From assembly GCA_947481635.1 (NCBI GenBank), contig CANKHJ010000002.1, positions 1 to 64,000 of the forward strand: a stretch of 64,000 bases of DNA, given 5' to 3'. Below are positions 45,578 to 54,048 of this stretch, in pieces; the first letter of the stretch is position 1, and every line of letters starts with the position of its first letter. Origin of the DNA: Bradyrhizobiaceae bacterium. GTDB lineage: Bacteria; Pseudomonadota; Alphaproteobacteria; Rhizobiales; Xanthobacteraceae. The position numbers were made by a program, and so were the translations under genes. The notes beneath the pieces are model-generated. The model saw only the letters and a program-made list of their open reading frames with translations, was not told the DNA's origin and searched no databases.

Positions 45578-47062
45578 CTAGCTTGCCGCGGCGGCCGATG
45601 CACCGGCGATGCGGCCGAACACGGCCGCGGACATCAGGCCCGAACCGCCCGGATAGTTGAAATAGAATAGGCCGCCGACCATTTCGCCTGCGGCGTATAG
45701 CCCGGCAATCGGCGCACCGTCCACGTCGATCACCTGCCCACCCTTATCGATCTTCACGCCGCCGAAGGTGAAGGTGATGCCACAGGTCACCGCCCAGGCC
45801 TCGAATGGCGGCTCATCGAGCACAGTGGCCCAGTTGGATTTCGGCACAATGAGGCCTTTGGTGCCGCGGCCGTCCTTGTTGCCGTGATCGAGCGGCACGT
45901 CCTGCTGCACCGCCTTGTTGAAGGCCGCGATGGTTGCGAGCAGCGCGCGACGGTCGATGCCGTCGAGCTTGCCGGCGAGTTCCTCCAGGGTATTGCCGGA
46001 AAATTTTGCGGCCTGGCGCACGCGGTATTCGCCATGGATCAGCGGCGCGGCCTTGGCGTCGTAGATCTGCCACGCTACCTGTCCGGGCTGCGCCAGGATC
46101 GCACGGCCCATCCTGGCGTAGATCAGCGCGCGGGTGTCCGATCCCTCATCGACGAAGCGCTCGCCGGCCGCGTTGACCATGATGCCGTAGATGAAGTCGT
46201 CGCGCTTCCAGACGGTGCCGAATTCCAGCGTGTTCGCGTCGGCCGCGTTGAGGTCCCAGCTCGCGGAATGGCAGCCCGACCAATGCCCGGCCGGCATCGC
46301 ACCGGCGTCAAGCGCCATGCGCAGGCCGTCGCCGGTGTTGAAGCGCGAGCCGCGCACCTTGGCGAGTTCCCAGCCGGGGCCGAGATAGCGCGTGCGCATC
46401 TCCGGATTGGCCTCGAAGCCGCCGGCCGCCAGCACGACGGCCTTGGCCGGCATGTCGATGTCGCGTCCGGCTTGCCGAACCCGCGCGCCGGTCACCGTGC
46501 CGCCCTCGGTCAGCAGCGAAAGCGCCTTGGTGTCGTAGACGATCTCGATGCCGGCCTTCTCCGCCGCCCGAAACAGGGCCGCCGAGGCGCCATCGCCGGC
46601 GCCGCGGATTTCCACCGCGGAGCCGCCTGAGAAGATGATCTTCCCATCCGGCCGCTTGAACTGCCATTCGTAGAGCGGCAGGAAGCCGACCCCCTGGGAC
46701 TTCAGCCAGCGCATCGTGTCGGCGCTCTCCTCGACCAGCAATTCGGCCATCACCGGGTCGGTCCGGTACTGCGTCACGCGGCCGAGGTCGTCGTAATATT
46801 GCTCGCGGGTATAGCTGCCGAAATCGGCGCGGGCGCGCTCGGCGTCGCCCAGATCGTCGACCAGTTCCGCGACGTCATCGACGCCCGCATAGACCGCCCG
46901 CATGGCCCCGTTAGAGAAGCGCGTGTTGCCGCCGCGCTCGGCCTGCGGCGCGCGTTCGATCACCCGCACCGAGGCGCCGCGCTGGCGCGCGGTGAGGCCG
47001 GCGGCCAGCCCGGCGAGGCCCGCGCCCACGATCAAGACGTCGACCTTTGTTTTCTCGCCCAT
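45578..47062 (-). CDS. FAD-dependent oxidoreductase, TcuA/fumarate-reductase-like
   Basis: A 494-aa flavoprotein of the FAD_binding_2 family, like tricarballylate dehydrogenase TcuA. The dinucleotide-binding motif is VLIVGAGLAGLAAGLTARQRGA (9-30), followed by GGNTRFSNGAMRA. The cap domain and the C-terminal FAD block (GGVKIDKGGQVIDVDG, then LYAAGEMVGGLFYFNYPGGSGLMSAAVFGRIA) are complete. It probably oxidises or reduces a carboxylate carbon-carbon bond. It is divergent from the YxjG-like gene, with 60 bp between starts. Confidence 0.88.
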   Translation of the reverse strand: MGEKTKVDVLIVGAGLAGLAAGLTARQRGASVRVIERAPQAERGGNTRFSNGAMRAVYAGVDDVAELVDDLGDAERARADFGSYTREQYYDDLGRVTQYRTDPVMAELLVEESADTMRWLKSQGVGFLPLYEWQFKRPDGKIIFSGGSAVEIRGAGDGASAALFRAAEKAGIEIVYDTKALSLLTEGGTVTGARVRQAGRDIDMPAKAVVLAAGGFEANPEMRTRYLGPGWELAKVRGSRFNTGDGLRMALDAGAMPAGHWSGCHSASWDLNAADANTLEFGTVWKRDDFIYGIMVNAAGERFVDEGSDTRALIYARMGRAILAQPGQVAWQIYDAKAAPLIHGEYRVRQAAKFSGNTLEELAGKLDGIDRRALLATIAAFNKAVQQDVPLDHGNKDGRGTKGLIVPKSNWATVLDEPPFEAWAVTCGITFTFGGVKIDKGGQVIDVDGAPIAGLYAAGEMVGGLFYFNYPGGSGLMSAAVFGRIAGASAAAAS

Positions 47063-47065
47063 CGA

Positions 47066-47094
47066 TTGACGATCCTCTCCCGGGCCAGTATGCC
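47066..47094 (+). promoter_or_regulatory. Possible promoter of the YxjG-like gene
   Basis: TTGACG (47066-47071) and TATGCC (47089-47094) are 17 nt apart in the 60-bp divergent gap, giving a leader of about 23 nt. The -10 box is weak, so this is tentative. Confidence 0.3.
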
Positions 47095-47122
47095 CCCGCC
47101 GAGCATCGTATTGGAGAGAGTC

Positions 47123-48244
47123 ATGACGGAACGCAACGTCCCGCCTTTTCGCGCCGACCATGTCGGCAGCTTCATCCGCCCGGAAAACCTGATCAAGGCC
47201 CGCGAGGCGGCTGAAAAGGGCGCGATGCCTGACGCCGAGCTGAAGAAGATCCAGCACGACGCGATCAAAGAGGTCGTGAAGATGCAGGAGGATCTCGGCC
47301 TCAAGGTCGTGACCGACGGCGAGTTCAATCGCGGCTCCTGGCAGCGCGACTTCCTGGTCGGCTTCGCCAATGTCAGCGTGGTGCCGTCGAAGATCTCGGT
47401 GAAATTCCACAACGCGGGCGGCAGCCGCGAGCATGCCCCGCCGACGCTCGCCGTCACTGGCAAGCTGGCGCGCAACAAGCCGATCTTCGTCGACGACTTC
47501 AAGTTCCTGAAGTCGATCGCCAAGGGCACGCCGAAGGTGACCTTCCCCTCGCCCACCGTGCTGCATTTCCGCGGCGGCCGTCAGGTGGTGGACGAGAAGG
47601 CCTATCCGGACATCCAGGATTTCTACGACGATCTCGCTCGCGTCTATCGCGAGGAGATCGCGGACCTCGCCAGCAATGGCTGCCGCTACATCCAGATCGA
47701 CGAGGTCAACCTCGCCTATCTGTGCGACCCGGCTCTGCGCGGCCAGGTGCAGGGCTTTGGCGAGGACCCGGACAAGCTGCTCAAGACCTACGCCAAGCTG
47801 CTCAACGACGTGGTCAAGGACAAGCCGAAGGACATGGTCGCGGCGATGCATCTCTGCCGCGGCAACTTCGCCGGCGCATGGGTCGCGGAAGGCGGCTACG
47901 ATCCGATCGCCGAGGTGCTGTTCAACGAGATCAACATCGACGGCTATTTCCTGGAATATGACAGCGACCGCGCCGGCGGCTTCGAGCCGCTGCGCTTCCT
48001 GCCGAAGGGCAAGACCGCGGTACTCGGCCTGGTCACGACCAAGAGCCCGAAGATGGAGACCAAGGACGAGCTCAAGCGTCGCATCGACGAAGCCGCGAAA
48101 TTCGCTCCGCTCGAGCAACTCGCGCTGTCGCCGCAATGCGGCTTCTCCAGCGGCATCGGCGGCAACACGATGGACGTGGCCAACGAGATCGCGAAGCTGA
48201 AGCTGGTGGTGGAAGTCGCCCGCGAGGTTTGGGGCGGCCCGTAA
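47123..48244 (+). CDS. Cobalamin-independent methionine synthase-like protein (YxjG/MetE C-terminal type)
   Basis: A 373-aa single-barrel zinc protein related to the C-terminal half of MetE and to Bacillus YxjG/YxjH. It begins FRADHVGSFIRPENL. Zinc ligands are recognisable as His and Cys in MHLCRGN, Glu in FLEYDSDRAGG and Cys in LSPQCGFSS. Members move methyl or alkyl groups between thiols and donors; the substrate here is unknown, and methionine synthesis is not assured without the MetE N-terminal domain. ATG 47123 follows GGAGAGAG. Confidence 0.9.
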   Translation: MTERNVPPFRADHVGSFIRPENLIKAREAAEKGAMPDAELKKIQHDAIKEVVKMQEDLGLKVVTDGEFNRGSWQRDFLVGFANVSVVPSKISVKFHNAGGSREHAPPTLAVTGKLARNKPIFVDDFKFLKSIAKGTPKVTFPSPTVLHFRGGRQVVDEKAYPDIQDFYDDLARVYREEIADLASNGCRYIQIDEVNLAYLCDPALRGQVQGFGEDPDKLLKTYAKLLNDVVKDKPKDMVAAMHLCRGNFAGAWVAEGGYDPIAEVLFNEINIDGYFLEYDSDRAGGFEPLRFLPKGKTAVLGLVTTKSPKMETKDELKRRIDEAAKFAPLEQLALSPQCGFSSGIGGNTMDVANEIAKLKLVVEVAREVWGGP

Positions 48245-48284
48245 GGCGTTCTCTTCTTACTTAAGCACGACCCAATAAATGAGA

Positions 48285-48371
48285 CGTCATGGCCGGGCTT
48301 GTCCCGGCCATCCACGTCTTTGGGACATGCAAAGCAAGAAGTGGATGCCCGGGACAAGCCCGGGCATGACG
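48285..48371. repeat. Twin-hairpin palindromic repeat
   Basis: Two 31-bp arms (48285-48315 and 48341-48371) match in inverted orientation at 29 of 31 positions around a 25-nt spacer. Each arm is itself a 9-bp hairpin, for example ATGGCCGGG/CCCGGCCAT. The element lies between the convergent YxjG-like and SDR genes and may double as a terminator. Confidence 0.85.
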
Positions 48372-48401
48372 ACTGAGAGAGAGTGAGCGCCTCTCTTCCG
48401 T

Positions 48402-49133
48402 TCAACCCCGCCCCATGAATGGCTGCGCGATCGGCAGCATCAGCGTCTCGAACACCATGGTCTGGTCCGGCATGCCCGCAATGGTCGCGATCATGCGCGC
48501 GACATTCTCTGCATTCATCGAGTGCTCCGGCCCGCGCGTGCCCATCCCGGGCATCAGCTCGGTGACGGTCCCGCCCGGATGCACGACCGACGCGGTGATG
48601 CCGTGCTCGCGGCCGTCGAGCGCGAGCGAATGCGTCATCGCGACGATCGCCGCCTTGGTCGACGCGTAGCCGATGTTGTTCGGCCGTGGAATCTTCGCGG
48701 AAACGCTGCCGACGTTGATGATGCGGCCGCGCTTCTGCGGCTTCATGATCTTGAACGCCTCGCGGCTGCATAGGAACATCGACGTCAGGTTGATGTCGAG
48801 GATGTCGCGCCAGCGTTGCAACGTCATCTCGTCGGTCGGGGTATGATCGGCGATCCCGGCATTGTTGATCAGCAGATCGACGCGGCCGTACTTTTCGTGC
48901 GCGACCTTGAACAGCCGCACTACGTCGTCCTCGGACGTGACGTCGGTCTCCTGCACCAGCGCCTCTCCACCTGCCGCCTTGATCTTGGCCGCGAGTTCAT
49001 CGAGCCGCGCGCGCCGTCGCGCCGCCAGCACCACGCGGGCGCCCATCGCGGCCAATGCTTCCGCACAGGCCGCGCCGATGCCCGAACTTGCGCCGGTGAC
49101 GATGGCGACGCGATCCTTCAATTGACCTTCCAT
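48402..49133 (-). CDS. Classical short-chain dehydrogenase/reductase
   Basis: A 243-aa SDR with an intact active site: [15 protein letters not shown], Ser in NVGSVSAK, and YASTK with Tyr and Lys. ARRRARLDE after the second strand suggests NADP(H). It would oxidise an alcohol or reduce a ketone. It starts four bases after the stop of the first GMC gene on the same strand, so it is probably cotranscribed and may act on that enzyme's product. Confidence 0.93.
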   Translation of the reverse strand: MEGQLKDRVAIVTGASSGIGAACAEALAAMGARVVLAARRRARLDELAAKIKAAGGEALVQETDVTSEDDVVRLFKVAHEKYGRVDLLINNAGIADHTPTDEMTLQRWRDILDINLTSMFLCSREAFKIMKPQKRGRIINVGSVSAKIPRPNNIGYASTKAAIVAMTHSLALDGREHGITASVVHPGGTVTELMPGMGTRGPEHSMNAENVARMIATIAGMPDQTMVFETLMLPIAQPFMGRG

Positions 49134-49137
49134 GTCG

Positions 49138-50787
49138 TTATGCTGCCTTCCGTGTTGCGCCGGCCTTGCGGTCGGCCTTGATCATTTCAGCGCCCTTTTC
49201 GGCGATCATCATCGTCGGCGCGTTGGTGTTGCCCGACACGACATTCGGCATGATCGAGGCATCGACCACGCGCAAGCCTTCCAAGCCGCGCACGCGTAGC
49301 CGCTCGTCGACCACCGCCATGCGGTCGTTGTCGGTGCCCATTTTGCACGAGCAGGATTGGTGGAACACCGTGAGCACGGTCTGGCGGCAATAGGCGAGAA
49401 CCTCCTCGTCGGTATTGACCTTGGGCCCCGGATAAATCTCCACCGGATTGAAGCGCTTCAGCGCGGGACCGCCATCGACGATCCTGCGGGTGAGGCGGAT
49501 GGCGTCGATCGCGACGCGTTGCGCTTCAGGTTCCTTGAGAAAATTGTGCAGGATCGAGGGCGCGACGCGCGGATCGGCGCTCTTGATATGGGTATGGCCG
49601 ATGCTCTGCGGACGCACCACGGCAATGCCGCAGGAGAAGCCGGGATGCGCATGCAGCGGCCCGCCGAAGCGGTCAGAGCTGGCCGGAGACACGTGATATT
49701 GCAGGTTCGGCGTATCCTGCCCCGGATCGCTGCGCGTGAAGGCGCAGAGCTGCGGCGGCTGGCTCGCCATCGGCCCCTTGCCTGTCGCGAGATAATAAGC
49801 GCCCATCGCATACTTGCGCAGCGGGTTGAGCGCCCATTGGTTCATGGTGACGGTGTTCTCCACCTTGAACGTGTTCCGGATCTGCCAATGGTCCTGCATG
49901 TTCTCGCCGACGCCGGGGAGTTCGTGGCGCACCGCAATCCCCTGTTGTTGCAGGATATGCGCCGGACCGACGCCGGACACCTGAAGCAATTGCGGTGAAC
50001 CGATCGCACCCGCGGCAAGGATCACCTCGCCGGATGCATCGGCACTGCACAGCTCATCGCCCTGCCAGAATTCGACGCCGGTGACGCGCTTGCCTGCGAA
50101 CACAAGACCCTTGGCCTGCGCGCCGGTGATGACCCGCAGATTCGGCCGCGACATCACCGGATGCAGGAAGGCCTGCGCCGCCGACCAGCGCTTGCCGTTG
50201 CGGATCGTGCCCTGGAAATAGGCGACGCCTTCATTCTCACCGCGATTGAAGTCTTCGGTTTCCGGAATGCCGTAGTCGATCGCGGCCTGCTTCCAGGCCT
50301 CGATAATCTCCCAGCGGAAGTTATTGTCCGACACGTGCAGCTCGCCGCCCGCGCCATGCGCCTCATGGCTGCCGCCGCGCGGATGATTCTCGATGCGCTT
50401 GAAATAGGGCAGCAGGTCATCCCACGACCAGCCGACATTGCCGAGCTGGCGCCAGATGTCGTAGTCGCGACTATGGCCGCGGATGTAGCACATCGCATTG
50501 ATCGAAGACGACCCGCCGAGCGTTTTGCCGCGTGGCACCGGTGTCACACGGTTATCGGCATAGGGCTCAGGCTCGCTCTGGTAGCACCAGTCGAGCTCCT
50601 TGTTGCCGAGCAGATAGGGCATGCCGACCGGGACGTGGATCCACCAATATTTGTCCGGGCCGCCGGCTTCGAGCAGCAGCACCTTCACCGACGGATCCTG
50701 CGTGAGACGATTGGCGAGCACGCAGCCCGCCGAGCCCGCGCCGACGATCACGTAGTCGAAGCTACCAACTGACTTCGCTTCCGACAT
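49138..50787 (-). CDS. GMC-family FAD oxidoreductase, paralog 1 (atypical C-terminus)
   Basis: A 549-aa choline-dehydrogenase-like flavoprotein. It has an FAD-binding N-terminus [19 protein letters not shown], the GMC signature 1 [15 protein letters not shown] and signature 2 [15 protein letters not shown]. At the C-terminal active site the usual HPxGTCKMG reads HQSCSCKMG, keeping the catalytic His but changing the following Pro/Gly/Thr. The second residue, in SGNTNAP, is normal. GGGAGGGA precedes ATG 50785-50787. It is the first of five GMC genes. Confidence 0.93.
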   Translation of the reverse strand: MSEAKSVGSFDYVIVGAGSAGCVLANRLTQDPSVKVLLLEAGGPDKYWWIHVPVGMPYLLGNKELDWCYQSEPEPYADNRVTPVPRGKTLGGSSSINAMCYIRGHSRDYDIWRQLGNVGWSWDDLLPYFKRIENHPRGGSHEAHGAGGELHVSDNNFRWEIIEAWKQAAIDYGIPETEDFNRGENEGVAYFQGTIRNGKRWSAAQAFLHPVMSRPNLRVITGAQAKGLVFAGKRVTGVEFWQGDELCSADASGEVILAAGAIGSPQLLQVSGVGPAHILQQQGIAVRHELPGVGENMQDHWQIRNTFKVENTVTMNQWALNPLRKYAMGAYYLATGKGPMASQPPQLCAFTRSDPGQDTPNLQYHVSPASSDRFGGPLHAHPGFSCGIAVVRPQSIGHTHIKSADPRVAPSILHNFLKEPEAQRVAIDAIRLTRRIVDGGPALKRFNPVEIYPGPKVNTDEEVLAYCRQTVLTVFHQSCSCKMGTDNDRMAVVDERLRVRGLEGLRVVDASIMPNVVSGNTNAPTMMIAEKGAEMIKADRKAGATRKAA

Positions 50788-50872
50788 GACGCTCCCTCCC
50801 AGGACTTTTATGCATTGTGATCCAAGGGGGTGGCGTCGTCCACACCCGCCCGGCGCCGGTGGCACCGTTGGG

Positions 50873-52177
50873 CTACAGCCCGTACATCCCCCACGGCAGG
50901 CCGAAATGCAGCCGCGCGAGCCCTGCACTGAACGCCTGAGACTGCGCCGACGAGTGCCCGCGATACATCGCAATATCGTTGAAATAGCGCTGCAGCCTGC
51001 TGCCCTTGCGCGCCGGCGATGAGCCGCCGGTATGGAACATCAGCTCGACCGCCTCACAGGCCATCCGGCCAGCCTGTTGGCCGATGCCCCAGAGCCGCAT
51101 GTTCTGCTCGATCGTGATCGGCGTCCCGTTCTCGGCCCATTCATCGCAATAATCTGCGTACATCTCGCAGACCTTGATCATGAGAGCCTCGGCCGCATCG
51201 GTAAGCTCGACCGCCTGTCCGAAAGCACGCTGAAAGTCCGCATGCTCGAAGCGCAGGATCATCGGCATCGACAGCGTCTTGCGCGTCGTGATGATGATTT
51301 CGTATTCCTCCAGCGCCGCTCGTGCAGCGCCGATCACCGGAACGATCAGCGTGACATGGAATGGCCCGGCCAGGCGACCGAGATACATCGGATTGCCGTG
51401 CAGTCGCGTGCCCGGCGTGCCATTGATCATGCTCTCGGCCGTGCCGCCGAGACCCGGAGAGAGGGTGCCGACGTGATGCTTGGGAACGAAGGTCTCCGCG
51501 ACGCGCACGCTGTTCGAGCCGGAGGCGCGCATGCCGAGCACGCGATCACCACCCCAGTCCGGCAAAATCTCGATCTTGTCGCGCGTTACGATGGCATGAC
51601 CGACCTGTGGCGGCGCGCCCTCACGTTTGATCATCGCGCCGCCGATGAAATGCGTCGAATACGGAACGCCCGAGGCGTAGTCCCAGGTGCCACTGAACAG
51701 ATACCCACCGTCCACGGGCCTGAGCGTACCCATCGGCGGCGCACGGTGCGGTGCGATGAAATGACCGTCACCGAACAGCTCACGTTGTGCCTGCTCGCTC
51801 CAGTGCGAGCCAATCTCGAACGCATGCGACGCGCCAAGCCCGTAGCACCATCCGGCGCCGGGATGTCCGATCGAGATCTCAAGCATCGTCAAATAGAAGG
51901 TTTTCAGATCGAATTCATAGCCGCCGAACATTCGCGGCTGCGTGATGCGGTAGAGCCCGGCTTTGATGAATTTCTCGTGCAGGTCCGGTGAATAGGTGCC
52001 GCGCGTATCACTCTCATCCTGCTCGGCACGGAGCTGGTCGCGAAACGACCTGGCCCGTGCGATGATCTCGGACGGCGTCAGGTTCGGCTCCGGCGCAACG
52101 ATTTCCGGCTTCGGCCGGCTTGGCCGAAGCGAAGGTTCAGGCGTGTGCTCGGTCGGCGGCTTGCTGAGAACAGTCAT
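50873..52177 (-). CDS. Acyl-CoA dehydrogenase-fold flavin monooxygenase (HsaA-like)
   Basis: A 434-aa protein of the acyl-CoA dehydrogenase superfamily, closest in layout to the oxygenase component of two-component flavin hydroxylases: TLRPVDGGYLFSGTWDYASGVPYSTHFIGGA, ILPDWGGDRVLGMRASGSNSVRV, FHTGGSSPARKGSRLQRYFNDIAMYRGH. These enzymes hydroxylate phenolic rings with FADH2 supplied by a separate reductase. No reductase gene is adjacent. The first 40 residues are Pro-rich and extra. It lies between GMC paralogs 1 and 2, all on the minus strand. Confidence 0.82.
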   Translation of the reverse strand: MTVLSKPPTEHTPEPSLRPSRPKPEIVAPEPNLTPSEIIARARSFRDQLRAEQDESDTRGTYSPDLHEKFIKAGLYRITQPRMFGGYEFDLKTFYLTMLEISIGHPGAGWCYGLGASHAFEIGSHWSEQAQRELFGDGHFIAPHRAPPMGTLRPVDGGYLFSGTWDYASGVPYSTHFIGGAMIKREGAPPQVGHAIVTRDKIEILPDWGGDRVLGMRASGSNSVRVAETFVPKHHVGTLSPGLGGTAESMINGTPGTRLHGNPMYLGRLAGPFHVTLIVPVIGAARAALEEYEIIITTRKTLSMPMILRFEHADFQRAFGQAVELTDAAEALMIKVCEMYADYCDEWAENGTPITIEQNMRLWGIGQQAGRMACEAVELMFHTGGSSPARKGSRLQRYFNDIAMYRGHSSAQSQAFSAGLARLHFGLPWGMYGL

Positions 52178-52211
52178 TCACTCACGTTCCTGAAGCGGCC
52201 GCCGACGTGGC

Positions 52212-53849
52212 TCACGCAGTGCGCGCTTCTGTTTGGCTGCGCGCATCCGCCTTTATCATATCCGCCGCCTTCTCCGCGATAGCGATGGTCGGCGCATTGG
52301 TATTGCCGGTGGTGATCGTCGGCATGATCGAGGCATCGACCACGCGCAGCCCGCTCAGCCCGCGCACCCGTAGCCGGTCATCGACCACCGCCATGTCGTC
52401 GCGACCCATCTTGCAGGTGCCGACCGGGTGGAACACCGTGGAGGAGAATTCGCGGATGAAGTCGCGATACTGACCGTCGGTCTGCACGCTGTCCGGTGGC
52501 CATACCGCCGCGCCGCGATAATGATCGAAGGCCGGCGCCGCCAGCACGCGGCGTGCATCCTTGAGGCCGCGCACCAGCGTCTCCATGTCTTCGCCGTCCG
52601 GGTCGGAGAAGAAATTGAAATGCACCTTCGGCGGATCGCCGACATTTCCGCTTGACAGGCCGACCGTCCCCTTGCTCTTCGGCCGCACCACCACGCAGGT
52701 GACGCGATAGCCGTGGCCCCAGGCGAGCAACTGGCCCGGCTTACCCTGGTGGGTCGGAACGAAGATTTGCTGGATGTCCGGCCGGTCGAGACCGGGCTTG
52801 GTGCGGATGAAGCCGCCGCTCTCGACGATGTTGTTGCCGAGCAGCCCTTTGCGGCCGAAGCCGTATTTGATGAAATTCCAGGCAATCTTTGGCAGCGACG
52901 CAAGCGAAATGCCGTAGGAGGTCGAGCGCGGGCTCATGAAATGAACCGGCGCGGAGATGTGCTCCTGCAGGTTGGCGCCGACACCGGGGAGCGAATGCTG
53001 CACGGCAATGCCGTGCTTCGACAATTCCTCGCTATTGCCGATGCCGGACAGCATCAGCACCTGCGGCGACTGGATCGCGCCGGCGGAGAGGATCACCTCG
53101 CGACGCGCGGCGATGCGCCTGGTCTCGCCGCCCTGCTTGAACTCGATGCCGGCGGCGCGGCCATTCTCGAGCAGGATGCGGTTGACCTGAACCCCGGTCA
53201 TGATCGTCAGGTTCGGACGCTTCATGATCGGCTTGAGATAGGCATTCGCCGCCGACGAGCGTTTGCCGTCCTTGATCGTGACCTGGAAGATGCCGAAGCC
53301 TTCATTGTCGCCGGCATTGAAATCCGGGATCGGCCGGCGCTGCAGCGACGTCGCCGCCTCCATGAAGACGTGGTTCATCTTGTTCGGACTCTCGAGATAC
53401 TTGACGTTGAGCGGGCCCCCCTGGCCGTGGACTTTGCCGTCCTTGAAGTTCTCGTTGTGCTCGGCCTTGCGGAAATACGGCAGCAGATCGTCATAGCCCC
53501 AGCCGTTATTGCCGAGTTCGGCCCATTCGTCGAAATCACGGCGATGGCCGCGCATGTAGATCATGCCGTTGATCGACGACGATCCGCCGAGCGTCCGGCC
53601 GCGCGGCACGAAGGTCGGCCGATCCTTCATGTTGACTTCCGGCGACGTCATGAACATCCAATTGTAGGTCGGATGAAACAGCATCCGGATGAAGCCCGCC
53701 GGCATATGAATCAATGGGCTCTTGTCACGCGGTCCAGCTTCCACGAGGCAGACATTGACCTTCGGATCTTCGGTCAGGCGATTGGCAAGCACGCAGCCGG
53801 CGCTGCCCGCGCCAATGATCACATAATCGAACGATTGGTCGCTCATCAT
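52212..53849 (-). CDS. GMC-family FAD oxidoreductase, paralog 2
   Basis: A 545-aa member with [49 protein letters not shown] and an intact active site, VFHPVGTCKMG plus TGNTNAP. It is likely an alcohol or sugar-type dehydrogenase, cytoplasmic as no signal is present. Two consecutive ATGs (53849 and 53846) follow GGGGGAGAG. A TATAAT box and a dyad lie upstream; it is therefore probably the first gene of the transcript running through the monooxygenase, GMC 1 and the SDR. Confidence 0.93.
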   Translation of the reverse strand: MMSDQSFDYVIIGAGSAGCVLANRLTEDPKVNVCLVEAGPRDKSPLIHMPAGFIRMLFHPTYNWMFMTSPEVNMKDRPTFVPRGRTLGGSSSINGMIYMRGHRRDFDEWAELGNNGWGYDDLLPYFRKAEHNENFKDGKVHGQGGPLNVKYLESPNKMNHVFMEAATSLQRRPIPDFNAGDNEGFGIFQVTIKDGKRSSAANAYLKPIMKRPNLTIMTGVQVNRILLENGRAAGIEFKQGGETRRIAARREVILSAGAIQSPQVLMLSGIGNSEELSKHGIAVQHSLPGVGANLQEHISAPVHFMSPRSTSYGISLASLPKIAWNFIKYGFGRKGLLGNNIVESGGFIRTKPGLDRPDIQQIFVPTHQGKPGQLLAWGHGYRVTCVVVRPKSKGTVGLSSGNVGDPPKVHFNFFSDPDGEDMETLVRGLKDARRVLAAPAFDHYRGAAVWPPDSVQTDGQYRDFIREFSSTVFHPVGTCKMGRDDMAVVDDRLRVRGLSGLRVVDASIMPTITTGNTNAPTIAIAEKAADMIKADARSQTEARTA

Positions 53850-53918
53850 ACTCTCCCCCGGGCCCGGTCTTTGCGCCGGAATAGTTTCGAACGACAGACA
53901 GCGGACGTTGCCGTGCCC

Positions 53919-53941
53919 GTTCAGCGTTGAACAACATTATA
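53919..53941 (-). promoter_or_regulatory. Promoter with adjoining operator-like dyad, upstream of GMC paralog 2
   Basis: On the minus strand a perfect TATAAT (53936-53941) is followed after three bases by the dyad GTTCA-N4-TGAAC (53919-53932), which would cover the transcription start. The -35 region is poor (TCTTTC at 16 nt). The layout fits a repressor-controlled promoter. Confidence 0.5.
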
Positions 53942-54019
53942 CACATAGCAGCCTCGTGAAAGAGCGCACGACGGCTTTCGCGGCGGACCGGATGTCGCGG
54001 AGATAACCGCGACTATCAG

Positions 54020-54035
54020 CCGGATAAATATCCGG
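54020..54035 (-). terminator. Short hairpin after GMC paralog 3
   Basis: CCGGATA-AA-TATCCGG, a perfect 7-bp stem 13 bases beyond the stop of paralog 3. No U-run follows, so it could be a weak terminator or an mRNA 3' stabiliser. Confidence 0.4.
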
Positions 54036-54048
54036 ACTGAGATCGCCG

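Noticed and set aside
47063-47122. Cobalamin or SAM riboswitch before the methionine-synthase-like gene
   Set aside because: The divergent gap is only 60 bp, too short for either riboswitch plus a promoter.
47063-48136. N-terminal extension of the TcuA-like flavoprotein by about 350 residues
   Set aside because: It runs antisense through the YxjG-like gene. The FAD motif begins right after ATG 47060-47062.
47123-49133. Epoxyalkane:coenzyme M transferase plus dehydrogenase pair, as in Xanthobacter
   Set aside because: The MetE-like protein matches the YxjG/YxjH pattern better. The SDR is convergent and belongs to the GMC transcript, and no ketopropyl-CoM carboxylase is present.
52713-53930. 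Plus-strand frame of 405 codons
   Set aside because: It is antisense to GMC paralog 2, low in hydrophobic residues and without recognisable motifs.
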